This document shows positions 6,116 through 9,726 of a DNA stretch of 9,726 nucleotides, one piece after another (the stretch's first letter is position 1; each line of letters opens with the position of its first letter). The notes under the pieces were generated by a model. It had not been told where the DNA came from. It did not search any database and was given only the letters and a program-made list of their open reading frames with translations. Source of the DNA: an uncultured Nitrospinaceae bacterium (GTDB lineage: Bacteria > Nitrospinota > Nitrospinia > Nitrospinales > VA-1); NCBI GenBank assembly GCA_913043155.1, contig CAJWLY010000046.1:1-9726 (forward strand). Direction: 5' to 3'. The translations under genes and the position numbers were made by a program.

Positions 6116-6129
6116 GGAGAAACGTCTCC
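6116..6129 (+). promoter_or_regulatory. Ribosome binding site inside a small hairpin before the DUF389 gene
   Basis: The ribosome site AGGAGA (6115-6120) overlaps a perfect inverted repeat, GGAGA-AACG-TCTCC, ending two bases before ATG 6132. A five-pair stem with a four-base loop could partly mask the site. Translation of the upstream gene ends at 6110, so ribosomes finishing there could open it, giving coupling. It may also be chance, as the stem is short. Confidence 0.4.
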
Positions 6130-6131
6130 CC

Positions 6132-7124
6132 ATGAAAATTATTGAAATCATCGCTGACGCAAGTTACTTGGACAGCATAAAACGCATTGCCGAGCAAAAT
6201 GAAACGCCGGACTTCTGGATTGTTTCTGGTGAGGGAGAAGGGACACGTCACGTTGTCCGTATTCTGGTGTTACCGGAACAGCGTCAGGTGGTACTTGATG
6301 CGCTTCAGGGAATGCTCCAAGGAAGTCCTTCTGCCAGAGTGGTTGTGATTCCAGTAGAAGCGGCACTGCCTCGCGAAGAGAAGCCGCAAGAAGAAACCGA
6401 ACCGCCCTCGACCACCGAGACAACCCGCGAGGAGCTGTATAACAGCATTGAAAAAAACACCCGTCTCAACCGTAATTATTTGTTGCTTGTCATTTTGTCC
6501 ACCGTGGTTGTGGCGATCGGGCTTCTTGAAAACAACGTTGCCGTGGTCATTGGGGCGATGGTCATCGCGCCCCTGCTTGGACCCAACCTCGCCCTGGCGC
6601 TGGGGACAGCCCTGGGCGATACGGACCTCATGTGGCAGGCGTTTAAGACCGGAGCGGTCGGCATGGTTCTTGCGCTGGTTCTTTCTGTTTTCATTGGCCT
6701 CTCACTGCCACTCAACCTAGAAAGCCCGGAACTTCTGGCACGCACTCATGTTGGTCTGGATTCGGTCGTCCTTGCGATGGCGTCAGGTGCCGCGGCCGTG
6801 CTGTCGATGACGACAGGGCTTCCCAGCGTACTCGTCGGGGTGATGGTGGCCGTGGCGCTTTTGCCTCCCGCAGCGACCTTGGGAATGATGCTGGGGGCCG
6901 GTCATTTCCAGTTGGCCTACGGGGCGGGACTCCTGCTTGCCGTAAACTTGGTAGCTGTTAACCTGGCGGCTAAGCTTGCCTTTCTCATGCAGGGCATCAA
7001 GCCCCGTACCTGGCTCGAAAAAGAAAAAGCACGCCAGTCGATGACTACCTATATCCTGATATGGATTGTGACCCTGGCCATTCTCTTGGTCATCATTTAC
7101 CTGCGACCGAACTTATTCCATTGA
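6132..7124 (+). CDS. DUF389 (TIGR00341-type) integral membrane protein
   Basis: The 330-residue protein has two parts. Residues 1-75 form a soluble alpha/beta domain (MKIIEIIADASYLDSI start), followed by an acidic Pro/Glu/Thr-rich linker (80-100). The rest is a membrane domain with about six or seven hydrophobic helices, near 115-131, 136-161, 171-192, 210-225, 231-252, 262-285 and 305-323. The DUF389 hallmarks are plain: VVIGAMVIAPLLGPNLALALG (139-158), which ends in a loop before GD, and GLPSVLVGVMVAVALLPPAA (229-248) with the conserved Pro-Pro. The family is widespread in bacteria and archaea. Its function is unknown; transport or a channel is only a suggestion from topology. The length is normal and there are no breaks. 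It is probably cotranscribed with the DUF218 gene, and it has the stronger ribosome site of the two. Confidence 0.87.
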   Translation: MKIIEIIADASYLDSIKRIAEQNETPDFWIVSGEGEGTRHVVRILVLPEQRQVVLDALQGMLQGSPSARVVVIPVEAALPREEKPQEETEPPSTTETTREELYNSIEKNTRLNRNYLLLVILSTVVVAIGLLENNVAVVIGAMVIAPLLGPNLALALGTALGDTDLMWQAFKTGAVGMVLALVLSVFIGLSLPLNLESPELLARTHVGLDSVVLAMASGAAAVLSMTTGLPSVLVGVMVAVALLPPAATLGMMLGAGHFQLAYGAGLLLAVNLVAVNLAAKLAFLMQGIKPRTWLEKEKARQSMTTYILIWIVTLAILLVIIYLRPNLFH

Positions 7125-7134
7125 ACCGAGGCGT

Positions 7135-7177
7135 AAAACATCAGCATCATGGGTATGGTTCTGTAACCCTGCGTTTT
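7135..7177 (+). terminator. Weak terminator-like hairpin after the DUF389 gene
   Basis: Eleven bases after the stop, AAAAC (7135-7139) can pair with GTTTT (7173-7177), GCA (7144-7146) with TGC (7170-7172) and GGGT (7151-7154) with ACCC (7166-7169), giving an interrupted stem ending in only four T. It is weak as an intrinsic terminator, but no better one is seen before purM. Confidence 0.25.
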
Positions 7178-7260
7178 GGGCATCATCTTAAGCCTGTTAA
7201 AGGAACTTGTTTTTGCCCTTGAACCTGTGTAAATACCTCGCTATTTTTTGATGGTGGTCG

Positions 7261-7289
7261 CTGAAGTTAAACGACTTTAGTGGTATATT
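7261..7289 (+). promoter_or_regulatory. Weak candidate promoter for purM
   Basis: TATATT (7284-7289) is a fair -10 box, with CTGAAG (7261-7266) 17 bases upstream as a poor -35. It lies about 43 bases before the GTG start. No PurR-like operator or purine riboswitch is apparent in 7125-7331. Confidence 0.2.
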
Positions 7290-7331
7290 GGCTTCAAACA
7301 TGAAGTCCAGACATTTCCGAAAGGATGGATC

Positions 7332-8432
7332 GTGCCCGATCCAAAACCCAATACCCTCTCCCAGTACGAGCAAAGCGGTGTTTCCAGCCGCGGTGCCGAG
7401 GACGCTCTTTCCGGACTCCTTGAGCACGTTCTACCCACACGGAAGTTCAGTAAACGCTATCCACTCGCCGCCGATATTGGTTATTTCGCTAACGTCATCG
7501 ATATCGGGAACGGACAAGGCATCGCCTTCGGCACCGATGGTGTAGGAACCAAGGTCGTTGTCGCCGAACTCATGGACCGTTATGACACCATTGGTATCGA
7601 CTGCGTGGCCATGAACGTCAATGACCTGATCTGTGTCGGCGCGCGACCCGTGAGCATGGTCGATTATATTGGATGTTCGTTCACCGACGCACGCATCTTC
7701 TCGGAAATCGGCAAAGGTTTGGCCGAAGGAGCTCGACAGGGGGAGATCAGTATCTCCGGCGGTGAGATTTCGCAGATTCGTGAAATCATCAATGGTGTCG
7801 ACTTGATCGGCGCGTGTATCGGGCATGTCTCACTCGACCATGTCAATACCGGCAAAGGTATCCAGCCCGGCAACCTGATTGTCGGACTTGCTGCAAGCGG
7901 CGTGCATTCTAACGGACTCACTTTGGCCCGGCGCATCCTGCTCGGAGGAACGCCAGAAGAGCAGAAAAAAAACGTCCACAAATACGAAGAACGACTGGGC
8001 CGCACTCGTGGCGAGGAACTACTCGAACCCACCCGCATTTATGTTAAACCCGTCATGGAGATGCTGGATGCCGGCATTGATCTCAAGGCGATGGTGCATA
8101 TCACCAGTGGTGGATTCTCCAACCTTAACCGTGTCGAGAACGATAACATTCGGTTTGTGATCGATCCTTTACCGCCGGTTCCCGAAGTGTTTAAGCTCAT
8201 TCAGGATTTGGGTGAGGTGTCCGACGCCGAGATGTATGAAGTGTTTAACATGGGGATCGGATTCTGCGTCATCGTTGAGGGCACGAGAGAAGTGCAAGCT
8301 GTGTCTGAGATCTGCAAAGAGCATGATGTCGCCACCCACATGATTGGTTGTATCGAGCCCTGCCACGGAAAAGAAGTCACCATCCCTGAATGCAATCTGA
8401 TCGGTAAGGGACAGAAAATTTCACCCGCGTGA
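7332..8432 (+). CDS. purM: Phosphoribosylformylglycinamidine cyclo-ligase (AIR synthase), archaeal-like form
   Basis: PurM closes the ring of formylglycinamidine ribotide with ATP to give aminoimidazole ribotide, the fifth step of de novo purine synthesis, in the cytoplasm. The frame starts at GTG 7332, with AAGGA (7321-7325) six bases before it; no in-frame ATG gives a fuller N-terminus. The 366 residues show the family order: YEQSGV (12-17), the ATP-site FGTDGVGTK (66-74), AMNVNDLICVGARPVSMVDY (93-112), SGGE (142-145), GLAASGVHSNGL (185-196), HITSGGF (256-262) and VFNMGIGF (304-311). Two places differ from the common bacterial enzyme: GGEISQI stands where GGETAEM is usual, and HITSGG replaces HITGGG (Ser259). 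The wording of many blocks, such as VDY, EPTRIYVKPVMEM and FNMGIGFCVIVE, is closer to archaeal PurM as I remember it. It has no purine-gene neighbour in the window. Confidence 0.87.
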   Translation: MPDPKPNTLSQYEQSGVSSRGAEDALSGLLEHVLPTRKFSKRYPLAADIGYFANVIDIGNGQGIAFGTDGVGTKVVVAELMDRYDTIGIDCVAMNVNDLICVGARPVSMVDYIGCSFTDARIFSEIGKGLAEGARQGEISISGGEISQIREIINGVDLIGACIGHVSLDHVNTGKGIQPGNLIVGLAASGVHSNGLTLARRILLGGTPEEQKKNVHKYEERLGRTRGEELLEPTRIYVKPVMEMLDAGIDLKAMVHITSGGFSNLNRVENDNIRFVIDPLPPVPEVFKLIQDLGEVSDAEMYEVFNMGIGFCVIVEGTREVQAVSEICKEHDVATHMIGCIEPCHGKEVTIPECNLIGKGQKISPA

Positions 8433-8464
8433 GTCTCCCTCCCATTAATTTTTTACCCCATTGC

Positions 8465-9726
8465 TTATTTTAAGAATTTGGCGAGGAAGATAAAGAGGAC
8501 AGCGACGGGCGTGATGTAGCGGATGAGGAATCCCCATACGTGCGCCCAGTGGAACTGGGTTTCGTGTTTCTCGATCTCTTCTTCGGCGCGTTTGGTTCCC
8601 CAGATCCAACCAATGAAGATCGCCGTTAACATCCCACCAAGCGGCAACAGATAATTCGACGCGAGGTTGTCTACATGGTCGAAAAAGGTCATGCCGAACA
8701 GCTTGACGTCTGCAAGCGCCCCGAAGGATAGGCCTGAAGGGACACCGAATGCGAAGATGATTCCCGCAGTGAGGAACACGGCTTTTTTACGTTCCCATCC
8801 GCGTTGGTCGATGAAATAGGCGACCACCACTTCCAATAGTGATATTCCTGATGTTACCGCCGCAATAGCGAGCAGAGTGAAAAAGATAACGGACACCACC
8901 GTGCCGAGAGCCATGTTGGCAAACACTGCGGGAAGTACACTGAACACCAGGCTCGGTCCCTCGGCGGGTTCGAGTCCCATCGCGAACACGGCGGGGAAAA
9001 TAACCATGCCCACCAGAAGTGCGATCAGGGTATCGAACAGGACTACATAAACGGCGCAAGAGGTCAGGTTTTCCTTTTCAGAAAGATAACTGCCGTAGGT
9101 GAGCATACAGCCCATGCCAAGGCTTAGCGAAAAGAATGCCTGCCCAAGTGCAATGAGAATGGTTTGCGGCCCGATCTTGCTAAAGTCAGGTTTCAGGTAG
9201 AACACCACGCCTTCCATCGCGCCGGGTAGGGTGAGCGCCCGGAACATGAGAATAAAAAGAATGAGGACTAGCGTGGGCATCAGGATATCACAGGCTTTCT
9301 CGATGCCGCCATGTACGCCACGAACCACGATGGCGGCGCACACGCTCATAAACAGGAAGTGATAAAAAATGATCTCCCCGGTATTAGCGATAAAGGAACC
9401 GAAGAACTCGCTTGCTTCTTTTGGGGAGGCGAAGTGACCCACCGCATGGGTGAGCGATTTGACGACATAGGCAAAAGTCCAGCCGCCCACCACGCCGTAA
9501 AAGGAAAGAATGAGGAATCCGGCCAGCATGCCCATGTAGCCGATCCCGATCCACGGCGTGTTGGGTTTCAATGATCGGAATGCGCCGACGGGATTGAGGT
9601 TGGTTTTCCGACCGATGGTAAATTCGGCGAGCATGATGGGGAGTCCCACTAGAAACGCGCAGACAAGATAGATCAGAACGAACGCGCCGCCGCCGTTTTG
9701 CCCCACGATGTATGGAAACTTCCAGA
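8465..9726 (-). CDS. Sodium:neurotransmitter symporter (SNF/LeuT family), N-terminus beyond right edge
   Basis: The frame runs from the window edge to the TAA at 8465-8467, giving 419 visible residues. A GTG at 9706 looks like a start but is internal: upstream in frame the codons read W-K-F-P-Y-I, and together with VGQNGGGAF they form the family's helix-1 substrate and sodium motif (compare WRFPYxxGxNGGGAF). About 25-30 residues, including the first half of helix 1, are missing. Other hallmarks are PIMLAEFTIGR in helix 2, GQAFFSLSLGMG (194-205) in the unwound helix 6, and AAVTSGISLLE (288-298) in helix 8, which holds the second sodium site. About eleven or twelve membrane helices are expected. 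The protein should import an amino acid or a related amine with sodium across the inner membrane; the substrate cannot be fixed. It converges on purM with only 32 bases between the stops, and no hairpin terminator is visible there. Confidence 0.92.
   Translation of the reverse strand, partial: WKFPYIVGQNGGGAFVLIYLVCAFLVGLPIMLAEFTIGRKTNLNPVGAFRSLKPNTPWIGIGYMGMLAGFLILSFYGVVGGWTFAYVVKSLTHAVGHFASPKEASEFFGSFIANTGEIIFYHFLFMSVCAAIVVRGVHGGIEKACDILMPTLVLILFILMFRALTLPGAMEGVVFYLKPDFSKIGPQTILIALGQAFFSLSLGMGCMLTYGSYLSEKENLTSCAVYVVLFDTLIALLVGMVIFPAVFAMGLEPAEGPSLVFSVLPAVFANMALGTVVSVIFFTLLAIAAVTSGISLLEVVVAYFIDQRGWERKKAVFLTAGIIFAFGVPSGLSFGALADVKLFGMTFFDHVDNLASNYLLPLGGMLTAIFIGWIWGTKRAEEEIEKHETQFHWAHVWGFLIRYITPVAVLFIFLAKFLK

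Noticed and set aside
7197..7427. Minus-strand frame upstream of purM
   Set aside because: It overlaps the purM start and shows no ribosome site or family motif.
9704..9706. GTG as the start of the symporter
   Set aside because: Codons upstream read W-K-F-P-Y-I, the conserved helix-1 motif, so the gene continues beyond the window.

Overview
The window reads as ordinary bacterial chromosome from a diderm (Gram-negative-type) organism. It is densely coded on both strands and combines housekeeping genes (purM, a trmB-type methyltransferase) with exported repeat proteins and transporters. There are no rRNA, tRNA, CRISPR, phage, plasmid or transposase features. The species cannot be fixed from the sequence. 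Cleavable signal peptides, an exported pentapeptide-repeat protein and a LeuT-type sodium symporter fit an aquatic or marine proteobacterium-like or Nitrospinota-like lineage, but that is a weak guess.

Layout, left to right. Positions 1-258 (minus) hold the start of an unrecognised exported protein that runs off the left edge. Positions 259-633 are a non-coding divergent spacer with several nested inverted repeats between 366 and 514, which look like a structured RNA or regulatory element. Positions 634-2040 (plus) encode a two-part metallo-beta-lactamase-fold protein. Positions 2100-5219 (minus) form a tight three-gene operon, in transcription order: an Fe(II)/2-oxoglutarate dioxygenase, a TrmB tRNA methyltransferase domain fused to nine 34-residue helical repeats, and an exported pentapeptide-repeat protein whose start codon overlaps the fusion's stop (ATGA). 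Positions 5439-7124 (plus) hold a membrane-anchored SanA/YdcF-like (DUF218) protein and a DUF389 membrane protein, 21 bases apart. Positions 7332-8432 (plus) encode a PurM that resembles the archaeal form. Positions 8465-9726 (minus) hold most of a sodium:neurotransmitter symporter whose first transmembrane helix lies beyond the right edge.

The most unusual unit is the minus-strand operon. A tRNA methyltransferase core with apparently intact active-site motifs carries a long solenoid of repeats. It is translationally coupled to an exported beta-helix protein and follows an AT-rich oxygenase gene. No known pathway joins these three, so a shared function is inference only. Composition changes along the window: the oxygenase gene is visibly AT-richer than purM (22 and 43 percent G+C in two hand-counted 60-base rows, against 58 percent in one purM row), which would fit horizontal acquisition of part of the operon.
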